From Treponema sp. OMZ 838 (lineage in GTDB: Bacteria > Spirochaetota > Spirochaetia > Treponematales > Treponemataceae), in the NCBI RefSeq assembly GCF_000775995.1, contig NZ_CP009227.1:310001-374000 (forward strand): a stretch of 64,000 nt of DNA. Direction: 5' to 3'. Made by a program: the position numbers and the translations under genes. The notes below the pieces were generated by a model. The model searched no databases. It was not told the origin of the DNA and saw only the letters and a list, made by a program, of their open reading frames with translations. Every line of letters starts with the position of its first letter. The stretch's first letter is position 1. Positions 1 through 9,813 of this stretch are shown one piece after another.

Positions 1-63
1 ACAAACCGCGAACACGTCTACATGGCCGACGGGAGAACAGCTTCGGTTATTTCCGTTAAATAA
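1..63 (+). CDS. C-terminal end of an unidentified protein (partial)
   Basis: An open frame enters from the left edge and stops at TAA 61-63. The last 20 residues read TNREHVYMADGRTASVISVK. This is too short to assign to a family. It lies 23 bases upstream of the MATE transporter gene on the same strand, so it may belong to the same transcript. Confidence 0.4.
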   Translation, partial: TNREHVYMADGRTASVISVK

Positions 64-86
64 CACAGCGTATTGCCTCCCCGCCT

Positions 87-1463
87 ATGAAGACATTCCT
101 GAAGCAATCGACGGAAGCGCGGCGCGAACTCATCCTGACCGCCAACCCTATTAAAACATTGCTTATTCTCTCTCTCCCATCACTGCTGATGAATACCGTG
201 CAGGCGATGATGCCGTTTACCGATGGGCTTTTTATCAATAACCTCACCGGCTATGCAGTAACGGGGGCAGTAACCTTTTCCCAGCCAATTATTTCGATGG
301 TATTGGGTTTATCACAAGGGTTAAGTGTTGCCGCGATGGCAATTATCGGACAGCTGAATGGGAAAGGTGCAATCGAAGAAGGGAAAAGGGTTGCAGCGCA
401 GATATTTTTATTTGCGGTCATACTCGGTATCATCAGCGCGCCGCTGCTTCTGATCATCAGTGTGACGATTTCAAACGGATTGAAGAGCGATATTGCGCCG
501 TATGTCCGTCAGTACATCGCATGGTACAGCATCGTCTTACCGTTCAGCTTTTTGGAGTCCGTATACAACGGTATTAAAAACGCGAATGGAAAACCCGAAG
601 CGGCTTTTACCCGAATGACCATCCTCTTTATCATGAAGGTTGTCGGGAATTTTCTCTTTCTCTACGTATTGCGGCTCGAAATTCTCGGCTGCGTACTCGC
701 CTCTCTTTTGGCAAACGCAACAATCACAGTCTGGATGGTATACGAATTGTTCATCCACAAAAGTCCGGACAAGCTCGATGTCAAAAACTTCAAGTTCGAT
801 TCAAAGATCATCAAAGAGGTTCTGAAAGTCGGTTTTCCGGCAATGTTCAACTATTCTTTTTTGTACTTAGGCTTTTTTCTTATCAATAAAGAAATTGAAA
901 AATATGGCGCCATCGTCGTCGCAGCACAAGGAATCGCGAGCAATATCAATGCGCTGTGCTTCAACCTGCCTGCCGCTTTTAGCGCGGCAATTACGACGAT
1001 GGTCAGTATGCACATCGGTGCAGGATATCCGCAAAAGGCAAAACGGGATTGTCTCCTCGGCTGCATCACCAGCATCATTATCGCCGTTATAATGATTTCG
1101 ATTATGATTCCGCTTTCACCTTATCTGACTGTCTTATTCAGGCGGGAGCCGGAAATTATCGGTATTGCAAACAATGCGCTCAACATCTATACCTATTCGA
1201 TTATCGGCTTCGGTATTTGTATGACCATTCAAGGCGCGTTTATTGGACTCGGCAAAACGAAGATGCCGCTTGTGCTCGGTGTGCTCCGTATATGGCTGCT
1301 GCGTTACATCTTTGTATTGGCAACGGAACACATCCTGCAATACTACGCTATTTTTTGGGGAAATCTCTTTTCAAACATAACAACCGCGCTTATCGCAACC
1401 GTCCTCATTTTGCGGACAAAATGGGTGTCAGCACTCACCATCACCACTGAAGAAAAGGAGTAA
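87..1463 (+). CDS. MATE-family multidrug/cation efflux transporter
   Basis: The 458-residue protein has about twelve hydrophobic segments and a MATE-like layout: two similar halves, the first opening with a short cytoplasmic lead and a PSLLMN..MPFTDGLFI segment, the second at about residue 250 with VGFPAMFNYSFLYLGFF. MATE proteins export cationic drugs and metabolites using a Na+ or H+ gradient across the inner membrane. The length is typical (440-480). The ribosome site before this ATG is poor, so the start is less certain than the family. The stop lies inside the Shine-Dalgarno zone of selA, which suggests co-transcription; whether export is related to selenium metabolism cannot be told. 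Confidence 0.88.
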   Translation: MKTFLKQSTEARRELILTANPIKTLLILSLPSLLMNTVQAMMPFTDGLFINNLTGYAVTGAVTFSQPIISMVLGLSQGLSVAAMAIIGQLNGKGAIEEGKRVAAQIFLFAVILGIISAPLLLIISVTISNGLKSDIAPYVRQYIAWYSIVLPFSFLESVYNGIKNANGKPEAAFTRMTILFIMKVVGNFLFLYVLRLEILGCVLASLLANATITVWMVYELFIHKSPDKLDVKNFKFDSKIIKEVLKVGFPAMFNYSFLYLGFFLINKEIEKYGAIVVAAQGIASNINALCFNLPAAFSAAITTMVSMHIGAGYPQKAKRDCLLGCITSIIIAVIMISIMIPLSPYLTVLFRREPEIIGIANNALNIYTYSIIGFGICMTIQGAFIGLGKTKMPLVLGVLRIWLLRYIFVLATEHILQYYAIFWGNLFSNITTALIATVLILRTKWVSALTITTEEKE

Positions 1464-1468
1464 CCGCC

Positions 1469-2818
1469 ATGCACGGTTCACTGGCACAGATACCGCAAGT
1501 TGAAAAACTTCTGTCGCATCATGACCTTTCCGGCTGCATCGAAAAGCTCGGCAGACCGATTGTAGCCTCTATCGTATCGGAGTATATTAAGCAGATACGG
1601 GCTGAGGCTTTAAAAGGAGCCGCCGTTCCGTCTTTTGATGCGTGTATAGCGGACATCCGGCAGCGATGCACGAAGCATATACGGAAGCGGATTTCGAAGA
1701 TTATCAACGCGACGGGCATTATCCTGCACACCAACCTCGGACGAAGCCCGCTTCCGCACGGTATTTGGGATGCGGCAAAGGAAGCCGCCCAATCCTATTC
1801 GGCTATCGAAATGGATTTGGAGGACGGCAAACGGGGGCAGCGGTTTCCCTTTGCCGTCGAAGCGATGAGTACGCTTGTCCGTGCGGAAGCGGCGCTGATG
1901 CTGAACAACAATGCCGCCGCCGTGTTTCTGTTACTTAAAGCGCTTGCGGGCGGGAAAGAAGTTATCGTTGCGCGCGGCCAGCAGGTGCAAATAGGCGGCG
2001 GCTTCCGCATTCCCGACATTCTGCGGGAGGCAGGCTGTACGCTCGTAGAAGTCGGCACTACCAACATCACCACCCTTGAAGACATTACCGCCGCCGTTAC
2101 CGAACAGACGGCAATGGTACTGTGGGTGCATACCTCAAACTATAAAATCCGCGGCTTTACGGAGCAGCCATCCCTGAGCACCATCCGCAAGGCCTTACCG
2201 CCTGAGATAATCCTTGCGGTAGATCAAGGGTCAGGCGCTATTGCGCTTACCATACAAGATGAGCCGACCGTACCGGCCTTATTAAAAGAAGGCGCCGACC
2301 TCGTGTGTTTTTCGGGAGATAAGGTGTTCGGCGGCCCGCAATGCGGATGGATTACCGGCAAAAAAGATTTAATCGCGCTCATTGGCCGCCATCCGCTGAT
2401 GCGCACCTATCGGGTAGGCCGCGCCGTTGCCGCCTTAATGGAAGAAACCCTCGTGCATTACTTGAATAACGGAAAGAGCACCGCGGCCGAAGCGTTGCTG
2501 CTTGACCCTGCCGTGATAAAAAAACGCAGCGAAAAGATTGTGAGAAAATTGCCGCCCGGAACCGCATGTGTTGTCCCCTACCCTTTCTCGCTCGGCGGCG
2601 GCAGCACTCCCGACGAAGCCTTCCCGTCATGGGCAATTATGCTGCACACGCATAAACCGGAAGCGGTAAAGACGGCGCTGCGGTTTTGCAGCATTCCGAT
2701 TATCGCTATTATTTCGGAGGATAGGCTGCTATTACACCTTGCCGCCGTAAATCCTGCCGATGATGCATATATTATCCAAGAATTACAGGAAATCTCTAAA
2801 AACTCGCCCGGCTTTTAG
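1469..2818 (+). CDS. selA: L-seryl-tRNA(Sec) selenium transferase
   Basis: SelA is a PLP enzyme that converts seryl-tRNA(Sec) to selenocysteinyl-tRNA(Sec) using selenophosphate. The 449-residue protein has the SelA N-terminal domain (PQVEKLLSHHDLSGCIEKLGRP), the conserved INATGIILHTNLGRSPLP block at about 80-100, and the PLP-lysine block SGDKVFGGPQCGWI with K near residue 285. AAGGAG lies eight bases before the ATG and overlaps the MATE stop. selB follows at once. The last codons lie in a small hairpin repeat (2794-2820) that contains the stop codon. Family assignment is firm. Confidence 0.97.
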   Translation: MHGSLAQIPQVEKLLSHHDLSGCIEKLGRPIVASIVSEYIKQIRAEALKGAAVPSFDACIADIRQRCTKHIRKRISKIINATGIILHTNLGRSPLPHGIWDAAKEAAQSYSAIEMDLEDGKRGQRFPFAVEAMSTLVRAEAALMLNNNAAAVFLLLKALAGGKEVIVARGQQVQIGGGFRIPDILREAGCTLVEVGTTNITTLEDITAAVTEQTAMVLWVHTSNYKIRGFTEQPSLSTIRKALPPEIILAVDQGSGAIALTIQDEPTVPALLKEGADLVCFSGDKVFGGPQCGWITGKKDLIALIGRHPLMRTYRVGRAVAALMEETLVHYLNNGKSTAAEALLLDPAVIKKRSEKIVRKLPPGTACVVPYPFSLGGGSTPDEAFPSWAIMLHTHKPEAVKTALRFCSIPIIAIISEDRLLLHLAAVNPADDAYIIQELQEISKNSPGF

Positions 2819-2820
2819 AG
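2794..2820 (+). repeat. CTCTAAAA...TTTTAGAG hairpin over the selA stop codon
   Basis: CTCTAAAA (2794-2801) pairs with TTTTAGAG (2813-2820) around a short GC-rich loop, and the TAG of the right arm is the selA stop. The left arm plus ACTCG recurs in the hairpin at 17155-17200, and similar arms occur at 7095-7123 and 40712-40742. No T-tract follows it here, so it is not an obvious terminator. Confidence 0.55.
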
Positions 2821-2852
2821 GTTCATTAAAAAATTATAGAGGTGCGTTGACT

Positions 2853-4628
2853 ATGGCATATATTTTAGGAACCGCCGGACACGTCGATCACGGCAAAACC
2901 GCATTGGTAAAATGCTTAACCGGAGTGGAAACCAGCCACATCCCCGAAGAAAAGAAGCGGGGTATGACCATTGAGCTGGGTTTTGCAGCCTTGGAAGATC
3001 CCGTACACGGAACGGTCGGCATCGTCGATGTTCCTGGACACGAACGGTTTATCCGTAACATGGTAGCAGGCACGTGGGGACTTGACGCGGCAATGCTGAT
3101 TGTCGCTGCAGACGACGGATGGATGCAGATGTCGTCGGATCACCTACGGGTACTAAAAGCGATGCATATCAACTCCATCCTGTTGGTCATAACCAAATCA
3201 GACTTGGCCGATCCCGATATGATTGAGCTGATACGGGGAGATGCAAATCGGCATTGCCGCGAAATCCTCGGACGGGAATTACCCTCGGTGGCTGTTTCCG
3301 CACATACCGGCGCCGGTATCGACGAACTCAAGAAAAAAATTACGGAATTATTGAGCACCGTCCGTACCGCTCCGTTGGATAAGCCGTTCCTGTATATCGA
3401 CCGCGCCTTTACGCTGAAAGGAATCGGCATCACGGTAACCGGTACGCTCCGCGGTAAAAGCATTGCCGTCGGCGATCAGCTTGCACTCTATCCCGGCGGA
3501 ACCGAATGCAAGATTAAAAACATTCAAAATCACCACGCCGACGTATCTTCTTCCGAATCGGGAATGCGGACGGCGCTCAACCTGAAAATATCCGAAAAGG
3601 AAAAGGTAGCGCGCGGTATGCTGCTTGCAGGCCTTGGCGAAAGCCCCGTACTGCAAGGCTCCGAGCTGCTTGTCCGCGTCGATGAATATTTTAACAAACA
3701 GGAAACCGGCGCCGGTATCAAAAATCATATCGAACTGGAACTTGCCACCGGCAGTACCAATGCCATCGGCGCGATTCACTTTAACAAAACAGATCCCACG
3801 CTGGCGCGGGTGTCCTTGCAGGAACCTATCGCCGGACGATGGAACCAACCGGCCGTCCTTATCAGGCATGGCGGAAGTTCCATTCTTGCCTCATGCAGAA
3901 TACTTGCAGCCTTTGACTCCTACCGCGCGGCAGTCTTTAAACAGTTTTTTTCGGTGTATGCCGGACGGGAATTACCGTCGTGGAAAAGCTGCGGCTTTTT
4001 TATCACCGGCTTTATAGAAAAAGACCGTGCGGAACCGAAGGAGCTTTCGGCTGACGCAAAAGATGTTACGGCCTGCGGCAAACAGCTCATCTTTACCAAA
4101 AAACTTGCCGAATGGGAAGCAAAGATTTTAGAGACCGCAAAGAAAAGTCAGGCAGGTTTTGCGGCAGAGGAAATCGATACGGCTGTGCCGGTAAAGGTGC
4201 GGCAGGAAATCCTGAAAAAACTGTGCGCGGAAAACAAACTTGTCAGTGAAGGCAGTGTGTACAAGCTGGCAGGCAGCGGAGATACCTTGTCGAAAACGGC
4301 ACAGCAGCTGTTACAGTTGGCACTTAAAGCAGGGTTCGACGGTATCGAAATAGATAAAATCCAGCTGCCGCAGGTGCGGAAAGACGCCCGCGATTTGGTA
4401 AAGCTCGGTAAGCTCGTCGTATTGGAAAATTTTTTGCACTACCACCGCGAGATATACGACAAAGCGGTTGCCGCTATCTTAAAAGGGAAAAAAGCAGGCG
4501 ACATCATAACCATTGCAGATGCCCGTACCGCGACCAATCTTTCGCGCAAGTATGTTATCCCCCTACTCAATATTCTGGAAAAAAACGGCAAGGTAAAACG
4601 GCAGGAGAACGATAGAATTGTCTTGTAG
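2853..4628 (+). CDS. selB: selenocysteine-specific elongation factor SelB
   Basis: SelB is the GTPase that carries Sec-tRNA to UGA codons followed by a SECIS hairpin. Domain I motifs are complete: GTAGHVDHGKT (G1), a T in the switch I segment KKRGMTIELGF, DVPGHE (G3) and TKSD (G4). Domains II/III follow (FTLKGIGITVTGTLRGK near 185), and the C-terminal 200 residues look like the winged-helix repeats that bind SECIS RNA. An upstream in-frame ATG at 2760 lies inside selA; the start at 2853 is chosen because MAYILGTAGHVDHGKT is the usual N-terminus and AGAGGTG precedes it. The product is 591 residues, normal for bacterial SelB. Confidence 0.96.
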   Translation: MAYILGTAGHVDHGKTALVKCLTGVETSHIPEEKKRGMTIELGFAALEDPVHGTVGIVDVPGHERFIRNMVAGTWGLDAAMLIVAADDGWMQMSSDHLRVLKAMHINSILLVITKSDLADPDMIELIRGDANRHCREILGRELPSVAVSAHTGAGIDELKKKITELLSTVRTAPLDKPFLYIDRAFTLKGIGITVTGTLRGKSIAVGDQLALYPGGTECKIKNIQNHHADVSSSESGMRTALNLKISEKEKVARGMLLAGLGESPVLQGSELLVRVDEYFNKQETGAGIKNHIELELATGSTNAIGAIHFNKTDPTLARVSLQEPIAGRWNQPAVLIRHGGSSILASCRILAAFDSYRAAVFKQFFSVYAGRELPSWKSCGFFITGFIEKDRAEPKELSADAKDVTACGKQLIFTKKLAEWEAKILETAKKSQAGFAAEEIDTAVPVKVRQEILKKLCAENKLVSEGSVYKLAGSGDTLSKTAQQLLQLALKAGFDGIEIDKIQLPQVRKDARDLVKLGKLVVLENFLHYHREIYDKAVAAILKGKKAGDIITIADARTATNLSRKYVIPLLNILEKNGKVKRQENDRIVL

Positions 4629-4633
4629 GGTTA

Positions 4634-4819
4634 AGACAGAGTAATCGCACCGGGCTGTTTTTTACACCCACGCAGAAAAAGAGAGACTATTCGACCAGAA
4701 CTGCCAAGGATGGCATCGCTAAAAAATGTACATCCCTGTACACATGGATGTACAACAGTTGAAGATGGTTCAAAAGGTCTCATAGTCTCTCTTTTTCTTC
4801 GATTATGATTTATCTGTCT
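4634..4819. repeat. nested palindromic element downstream of selB
   Basis: This fills the 311-base gap between the converging selB and chemotaxis genes. A perfect 16-bp stem (4675-4690 with 4782-4797) encloses GCCAAGGATGGC (4703-4714), TGTACATCCCTGTACA (4727-4742) and ACATGGATGT (4742-4751). Outer AGACAG (4634) and CTGTCT (4814) also face each other. CCACGCAGAA, ACCAGA, GGTTCAAA-N-GGTCTCA and TATCTGTCTG are shared with the element at 20109-20256, although the main stems differ. It could also terminate transcription from both sides. Confidence 0.7.
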
Positions 4820-4939
4820 GGGGAAAAAAGATAAGATATAGGTTTAAAAATAAAACAGATTGGGAAATCGGTTAATTCGTAGAGGCTTACCCAATGCATT
4901 CATGGCAAACGCCTGAAATAATTCCGGGTGGACACCAAT

Positions 4940-6787
4940 TTATACCTTAAACTTATCGACCTCTGCAGACAAGCTTTCGATAGTGTCTTTATTCTGCTGC
5001 GTAATAGCATTTACTTCCTGTACGGCATTATTTATCTGAACAGCTTCGCGCGCCATTGCGTTCATATTATCGGTGATGATTTTTGTTAAGTTGTCAAGTT
5101 TCCGTATCTCACCGGTAACGTGTGTTCCATCTTTGAGCATTTGTTCAGACCCGCTTTTGACATCCGATGTTACTGTTTTTATATTCGAGATTGCCCCCAA
5201 GATTTCACGATTACCGTTTTCTTGTTCACCCATTGCTTTCATAAGATTGGCGCTCATTGCTTTTACATGTTCGGAAAGTTCGAAAATACTGGCAAATTTT
5301 TCTTCCACGGTTTTTGATGCCGTAGATAAACTCGTGATTTCGGAGCCGAGCATTTTCAATGTCATCGTAATAGTTTTACCTTGTGCGGAAGATTCTTCTG
5401 CCAACTTCCGTATTTCGTCTGCAACAACTGCAAATCCCTTGCCCGCTTCTCCGGCATGGGCAGCTTCGATTGCAGCATTCATTGCAAGGAGATTTGTTTG
5501 ACTTGCAATATTTTGGATAACATTGCTTGCCTCTATCAATCCGCCTGATTCTTCTGCTATCTTTTTTGTTACGACATTGGAATTTACAATCGTTGTTTTT
5601 CCGTCCGCAGTCGCATCGGCAAGCCGTTTGATTGCCTCATCGGTTTTTTCCAGCGTTTGCGTAATAGAAGCGATATTCGCCGCCATTTGTTCTATCGATG
5701 ATGAAGACTGAGCGACACTTTCTACTTGTACTTCAATACTCGCATTCAGTTGTTTTATCGTGTTGATTATCTCTTCAACTGCAGCCGATGTTTCCATAAC
5801 ACTTGCAGCCTGTGCGATAGTCTGTTGTTTCATACCTTCGACATTGGTATTTATTTGATGAGCCGAATCTGCGGTTTGTGCCGTGTTCACGGAAAGCACT
5901 CCGATAGCGTCTTTCATTGCTTGGGTATTGTTTTTGACACCGGTCAGTAAAGCGACTGTGCTTTTATGGAACACATTCAATCTTGTTCCCAAAAGCCCGA
6001 AAATATCGCGGCGCCGTAATTCCAAGTGACTCGGAGTAAAATCTCCAACCGCTAACTTATCGGTAAACGACACAATAGTTTCGATCTCGTTATTAATACC
6101 TTTGTAAAGCGTATACGTGACAAAAAGAGCCCCCACCAACACCACCAACGATATCGGAATAATTGAATGTGTTATCGTACCGACGATCGTCATACCGTTA
6201 TAGAGGCTTGCTAAAAACGGAGATACACAGAGAAAAATGATACCTAAAAAAAGGAAGAAACCGACAAGCATTCCTCGCGTCGTATAGGACATAGCAATAT
6301 GTTCTCTTTCAAGCGGTAAAAATTTTACATATTGTTCAAGCTGCTGAATCCAGATCACATAAAAAAAGAGTGCGATAAAAAACAAGCATCCAGCCGATGC
6401 AAAAACCGCTGCAGCAAACTGTACGGTAGAATTTATACCTACCCATAGTAGCGATACAACCGGCGTTACCGTTGATAATACAATCGGAACCACAATGCTG
6501 AGTTTTGAATATATATTCAGCGCTCTATTCGCCTTATTTATACCACCTTCTTCCGTTTGCCAGTTAAGAACGATATTCATAGTTTTTTTATAGAGAACAA
6601 TAGGAAAGACAATTGTAATACAGGCGGTCAACAATGTAGATGGCGCCATAAAAATTTTAAAGAGTGCCTCTCTGGGGACTATCTTCGTATACAATGCATA
6701 TAAGAAAATAAAAATAAAAACACCACTGTATATGAAAAGATTCAAGACAAAAATAGATTTTGGCGGCTTTGAAACTACAGTAGTCAT
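4940..6787 (-). CDS. methyl-accepting chemotaxis protein
   Basis: This chemoreceptor passes signals to CheA/CheW. The 615-residue protein has about six hydrophobic segments in the first 240 residues, with little room for a periplasmic ligand domain, so it probably senses a membrane or intracellular cue. A HAMP-like linker follows, then a long coiled-coil signalling domain with the conserved tip [20 protein letters not shown] and [18 protein letters not shown] at about 430-475. A good Shine-Dalgarno sequence (AGGAGG) precedes the ATG. It stands alone on this strand. The multi-pass N-terminus is less usual than the two-pass type. Confidence 0.93.
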   Translation of the reverse strand: MTTVVSKPPKSIFVLNLFIYSGVFIFIFLYALYTKIVPREALFKIFMAPSTLLTACITIVFPIVLYKKTMNIVLNWQTEEGGINKANRALNIYSKLSIVVPIVLSTVTPVVSLLWVGINSTVQFAAAVFASAGCLFFIALFFYVIWIQQLEQYVKFLPLEREHIAMSYTTRGMLVGFFLFLGIIFLCVSPFLASLYNGMTIVGTITHSIIPISLVVLVGALFVTYTLYKGINNEIETIVSFTDKLAVGDFTPSHLELRRRDIFGLLGTRLNVFHKSTVALLTGVKNNTQAMKDAIGVLSVNTAQTADSAHQINTNVEGMKQQTIAQAASVMETSAAVEEIINTIKQLNASIEVQVESVAQSSSSIEQMAANIASITQTLEKTDEAIKRLADATADGKTTIVNSNVVTKKIAEESGGLIEASNVIQNIASQTNLLAMNAAIEAAHAGEAGKGFAVVADEIRKLAEESSAQGKTITMTLKMLGSEITSLSTASKTVEEKFASIFELSEHVKAMSANLMKAMGEQENGNREILGAISNIKTVTSDVKSGSEQMLKDGTHVTGEIRKLDNLTKIITDNMNAMAREAVQINNAVQEVNAITQQNKDTIESLSAEVDKFKV

Positions 6788-7204
6788 CGGTGATACCTCC
6801 TACACTGTATCGCGTTACGGTATAGTGTTTGTCATAATAGAGGTTTTTATTTTCGCGGTCAATAAATTTTCGTAAAAAGAACCATGGTTACTCAGGAGGT
6901 ATGCGAAATTTCGTAGGTATAAAATAAGCCTCTAAAATGACGTTGTGCTCCAATGCAACAGTTTTCAAAATTCATATTTCATTCAACTGTTACATTTTAA
7001 AGAAAACAAAATTTCACACAAAGGGAAAAGATGAATATGTGTGGATTTTTCCTCGACTTTTTGCATTTTATTACGTATACTTAATAGAGAGGGCTTCTAA
7101 AAACGTGTTCAACCTTTTTAGAATGACCTGAAAGAAGGAGCGCTGCAAAAAGCAGTTGTTTTTGCGCCGTCTTCACACACCTGATACCGTATAGGAGGTC
7201 TCGT
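6788..7204. other. intergenic region, chemoreceptor / hpf (divergent)
   Basis: This 417-base gap separates two divergent genes and must hold both promoters. An imperfect hairpin, TTCTAAAAA (7095-7103) with TTTTTAGAA (7115-7123), resembles the hairpins at 2794 and 17155. A second possible hairpin (GCGCTGCAAAAA with TTTTTGCGC, about 7140-7172) lies just before the hpf ribosome site AGGAGG. A 64-codon frame at 6937-7131 has no ribosome site and no recognisable protein character. Confidence 0.5.
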
Positions 7205-7492
7205 ATGAACATCAATTTACAGGCGGTAAAATTTACGCTGGACGAAGATCAAAAAACCTTCGTACACAAGAAATTTGAACGGATTAAGTATGCGGAAGAT
7301 TTAATTGTCGATGTCCTCTGCACGATAAAATTCGACAAAAAGTTCACCTACGAATGTACCATCAATTTTAAGGGCGGAACCGCACACGTTTCCACCGAAG
7401 ATTATGACTTTAAAGCAGGGGTCAATAAATTGATGGATGTTTTAGATCAAAAAGTACGAAAGGAAAAAGATAAGATACAAGCTAAAAAATAA
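7205..7492 (+). CDS. hpf: ribosome hibernation promoting factor (S30AE/HPF/YfiA family)
   Basis: The 95-residue protein has the S30AE fold pattern: MNINLQAVKFTLDEDQKTFVHKKFERI, then beta strands and a closing helix rich in lysine. Short-form HPF binds the 30S decoding region in stationary phase and stabilises inactive ribosomes. The length fits short HPF; there is no C-terminal dimerisation domain as in long HPF. AGGAGG stands upstream of the ATG and a clear terminator follows at 7505-7535, so this is probably a single-gene unit. Confidence 0.9.
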   Translation: MNINLQAVKFTLDEDQKTFVHKKFERIKYAEDLIVDVLCTIKFDKKFTYECTINFKGGTAHVSTEDYDFKAGVNKLMDVLDQKVRKEKDKIQAKK

Positions 7493-7504
7493 CATTCCCG
7501 CCAG

Positions 7505-7535
7505 ACGGCTAATCCTCATCGGATTAGCCGTTTTT
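7505..7535 (+). terminator. rho-independent terminator of hpf
   Basis: ACGGCTAATCC pairs with GGATTAGCCG around a short loop and is followed by TTTTTACTT. It stops hpf just before the convergent fumarase gene. Confidence 0.85.
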
Positions 7536-7537
7536 AC

Positions 7538-9181
7538 TTATAGGGAAGCGTAGAAGTCGTTTCCTTTATCATCCGTAATCAAGAATACCGGCAAATCCTT
7601 AACCGAAATCAGCTGTACGGCTTCCATTCCCAAATCGGGATAGTCGAGGACTTTACGTGCAGTAATATGCTTTTCCGCAATCAACGCCGCAGCACCACCG
7701 ATGGTGCCGAGATAAAAGGCGCCGTATTTTTTACACGCGGTGCGCCATACTTCAGACCGGTTCCCCTTGGCAATGGTTATCAACGCAACCCCTCTGCTCA
7801 TCAAATCATCGGCATAGGGATCCATGCGGTTCGCGGTTGTCGGCCCGAAGCTGCCGATAACGGCGCCTTTCGGTGTTTCCGCCGGTCCTGCATAGAGGAT
7901 CGGATAGTGCAGCGTGTAATCGGGCAGCGGTTTACCGCTTTCCAGTAATGCCTTCCAGCGGGCATGTGCCGCATCGCGTGCAACTAAAATCTCTCCCGAA
8001 AAGAGGAAAGCCTGCCCTACCGGATAGCTGGAAAGCTTGGTACGGGCGGCATCAATAGAACTGAGATCGACCTTAACCGGCTCCCCATGATGCGCATCGG
8101 CACCGGATGTATATGCTGCGGCTTTTTCAAAGAACGGCTGAGGATCGGAAACATTTTTTTGCAAAAAGGCGCCTTCGCGGCTGATATAACCGACAAGGTT
8201 CCGGTGCGCATTACAAGATACGCCTATGGAAGCAAAGCAGCTTGCACCGTGCCGCGGTAACCGGAACACACGGGCATGCGCTGCAAGGTGAGACCCGCCG
8301 AACTGGGCGCCCAATCCTGTTTCCGCTGCAATCTGTAATACCCGCTCTTCCCAATCCTTACACCGCAGGGGGCGCACTCCGCCGACCGTATCCGTCCAAC
8401 GGATAGCGCCGCCGGCTTCGTTTAACGCCCCTACCGCATCCCAATAGCCGGTTGTTGCCAGCTTGAGGGTTTGTAAGTTCTGTTCGGGACTCAACCCGCC
8501 GATAACAACGGCAATCGTGTATGGCGGACAGGCAGCCGTTCCAAGGGCGGCAATTTTCGTTTGCAAAAAACGCTCAAAGGATTGCGGGTTTAACAGCGCC
8601 TTTGTTGCACAGGTAAAATCCGTTTTATTGGAGGAACCGCCGCCCTTCGCACAGAACAAGAAACGGTACGAAGGCTCGCCGCTTCCATTTGTACTGAATA
8701 CATCGACTTGAGCCGGTAAATTGGTAGCCGAGTTTTTTTCATCAAAAAGCGAAGAAGGAATGTTGATAGAAAACCGCAGATTATTCTCTTTATACGCCTT
8801 CCCGACACCAGCCGTAAGCGCTTCCGTATCGGAAGCAAAAGGTACCGTTCCATCCACAGCGTTTAAGACCGAATACACAGAGGAATCCTTCCATGCAAAA
8901 ACTTGCGCAACGCCCGTATCCTGACAGAGCGGCAGCGTACCTTTTGCTGCAATGACGGCATTCTCCAGCAATTTTACTGCAACAAGCCGGTCATTCTCCG
9001 AAGATGCGGGATCGCATGCAACATTCAGCAAACTTTCCAAATGCTCCTGAGGAAAGGTAAAGGACAATCGTTTAAACGCTTGCTCTGTAAAGACAGCAAG
9101 CATGTTAGCATCAACTATTAAGCCGTTTCCACCCTGTACCGCTGCAAGGTCGGAGGCAAGAATAATCTTTTCAAATTCCAT
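7538..9181 (-). CDS. fumA: class I fumarate hydratase (4Fe-4S), fused alpha/beta
   Basis: It interconverts fumarate and malate. The 547-residue protein joins the alpha region (PLCQDTGVAQVF with a cluster cysteine near 82; KGGGSSNKT near 180) with the beta region (GPTTANRMDPYADDLMSRG near 440; NRSEVWRTACKKYGAFYLGTIGGAAAL). One-chain class I fumarases are about this length. The related tartrate dehydratase usually has separate subunits, so fumarase is preferred. It probably supports the reductive branch of fermentation together with the PEPCK encoded at 37.8-39.7 kb. Two exported-protein genes lie upstream on the same strand, 11 bases away. Confidence 0.93.
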   Translation of the reverse strand: MEFEKIILASDLAAVQGGNGLIVDANMLAVFTEQAFKRLSFTFPQEHLESLLNVACDPASSENDRLVAVKLLENAVIAAKGTLPLCQDTGVAQVFAWKDSSVYSVLNAVDGTVPFASDTEALTAGVGKAYKENNLRFSINIPSSLFDEKNSATNLPAQVDVFSTNGSGEPSYRFLFCAKGGGSSNKTDFTCATKALLNPQSFERFLQTKIAALGTAACPPYTIAVVIGGLSPEQNLQTLKLATTGYWDAVGALNEAGGAIRWTDTVGGVRPLRCKDWEERVLQIAAETGLGAQFGGSHLAAHARVFRLPRHGASCFASIGVSCNAHRNLVGYISREGAFLQKNVSDPQPFFEKAAAYTSGADAHHGEPVKVDLSSIDAARTKLSSYPVGQAFLFSGEILVARDAAHARWKALLESGKPLPDYTLHYPILYAGPAETPKGAVIGSFGPTTANRMDPYADDLMSRGVALITIAKGNRSEVWRTACKKYGAFYLGTIGGAAALIAEKHITARKVLDYPDLGMEAVQLISVKDLPVFLITDDKGNDFYASL

Positions 9182-9192
9182 ATAAAACCTTG

Positions 9193-9813
9193 TTAATCTT
9201 CCTTATTCAAAGAAATCAACGGCACCCGTTCAAGTTCGGCATCTTTACCGTATACTTCCTTGACAGCTTTTGCAGCGGCATCGAAATTATCAGTTCTTTT
9301 TACATCGGTTATATCATAAAACGGCCTGCTGCATTTGCAGGTAAAATCACCGATATATACGTAGCGTACGTCATCAGGCACTTCGATTTTAACCTGTAAC
9401 GGGAGCGTAAGAAATAGCGCCTCAGCTCCCGCAAAATAGTATCGTAAAGAGTGAATCTCAATATATCGTTTCCGAGCCGCAAAACCGACGTGCAGCATAG
9501 CAAACTCACCGGAATCGGTATCTTTTTCAGTCCACCCTTGAAGGAAATATTTAGCATTTTTACCCTTAAACATGATAACATCATTTCCGTCACCGTACCG
9601 CTTGAGCGAGAGTGCGGCAAACGACATATCTGCATACTTTGCAAAAAATTCAGTATCCGGGGACGGCTGGAGTTTTAAAGAAAATACCATAACAATCTCA
9701 TCCTTTCCGGGGGCTGCAGGACGGTTCTTGTCAGCGGCAAAGATATCCGTACCGATAATAAAAAACGCAACGGCAATAATAAATGAAGCAACAGCGTAGT
9801 TATTTTTTCTCAT
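9193..9813 (-). CDS. exported protein of unknown function
   Basis: The 206-residue protein starts with a clear signal peptide (MRKNNYAVASFIIAVAFFIIG..DIFA, likely cleaved after AxA near residue 26). The mature part is soluble and strand-rich (FSLKLQPSPDTEFFAKY, VKIEVPDDVRYVYIGDFTCKCSRPF). A CxC pair lies near 165. I do not recognise a family. Its start overlaps the end of the upstream lipoprotein gene by 14 bases, so the two are translationally coupled and probably act together in the periplasm. Confidence 0.75.
   Translation of the reverse strand: MRKNNYAVASFIIAVAFFIIGTDIFAADKNRPAAPGKDEIVMVFSLKLQPSPDTEFFAKYADMSFAALSLKRYGDGNDVIMFKGKNAKYFLQGWTEKDTDSGEFAMLHVGFAARKRYIEIHSLRYYFAGAEALFLTLPLQVKIEVPDDVRYVYIGDFTCKCSRPFYDITDVKRTDNFDAAAKAVKEVYGKDAELERVPLISLNKED

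Noticed and set aside
4634-4819. Possible selC (tRNA-Sec) beside selB, suggested by GGTTCAAA
   Set aside because: No 8-bp acceptor arm, no TCA anticodon loop and no long variable arm can be folded; the region is better explained by nested palindromes.
6937-7131. 64-codon open frame between the chemoreceptor and hpf
   Set aside because: No ribosome site, low-complexity residue use, and it lies where promoters for both flanking genes must be.
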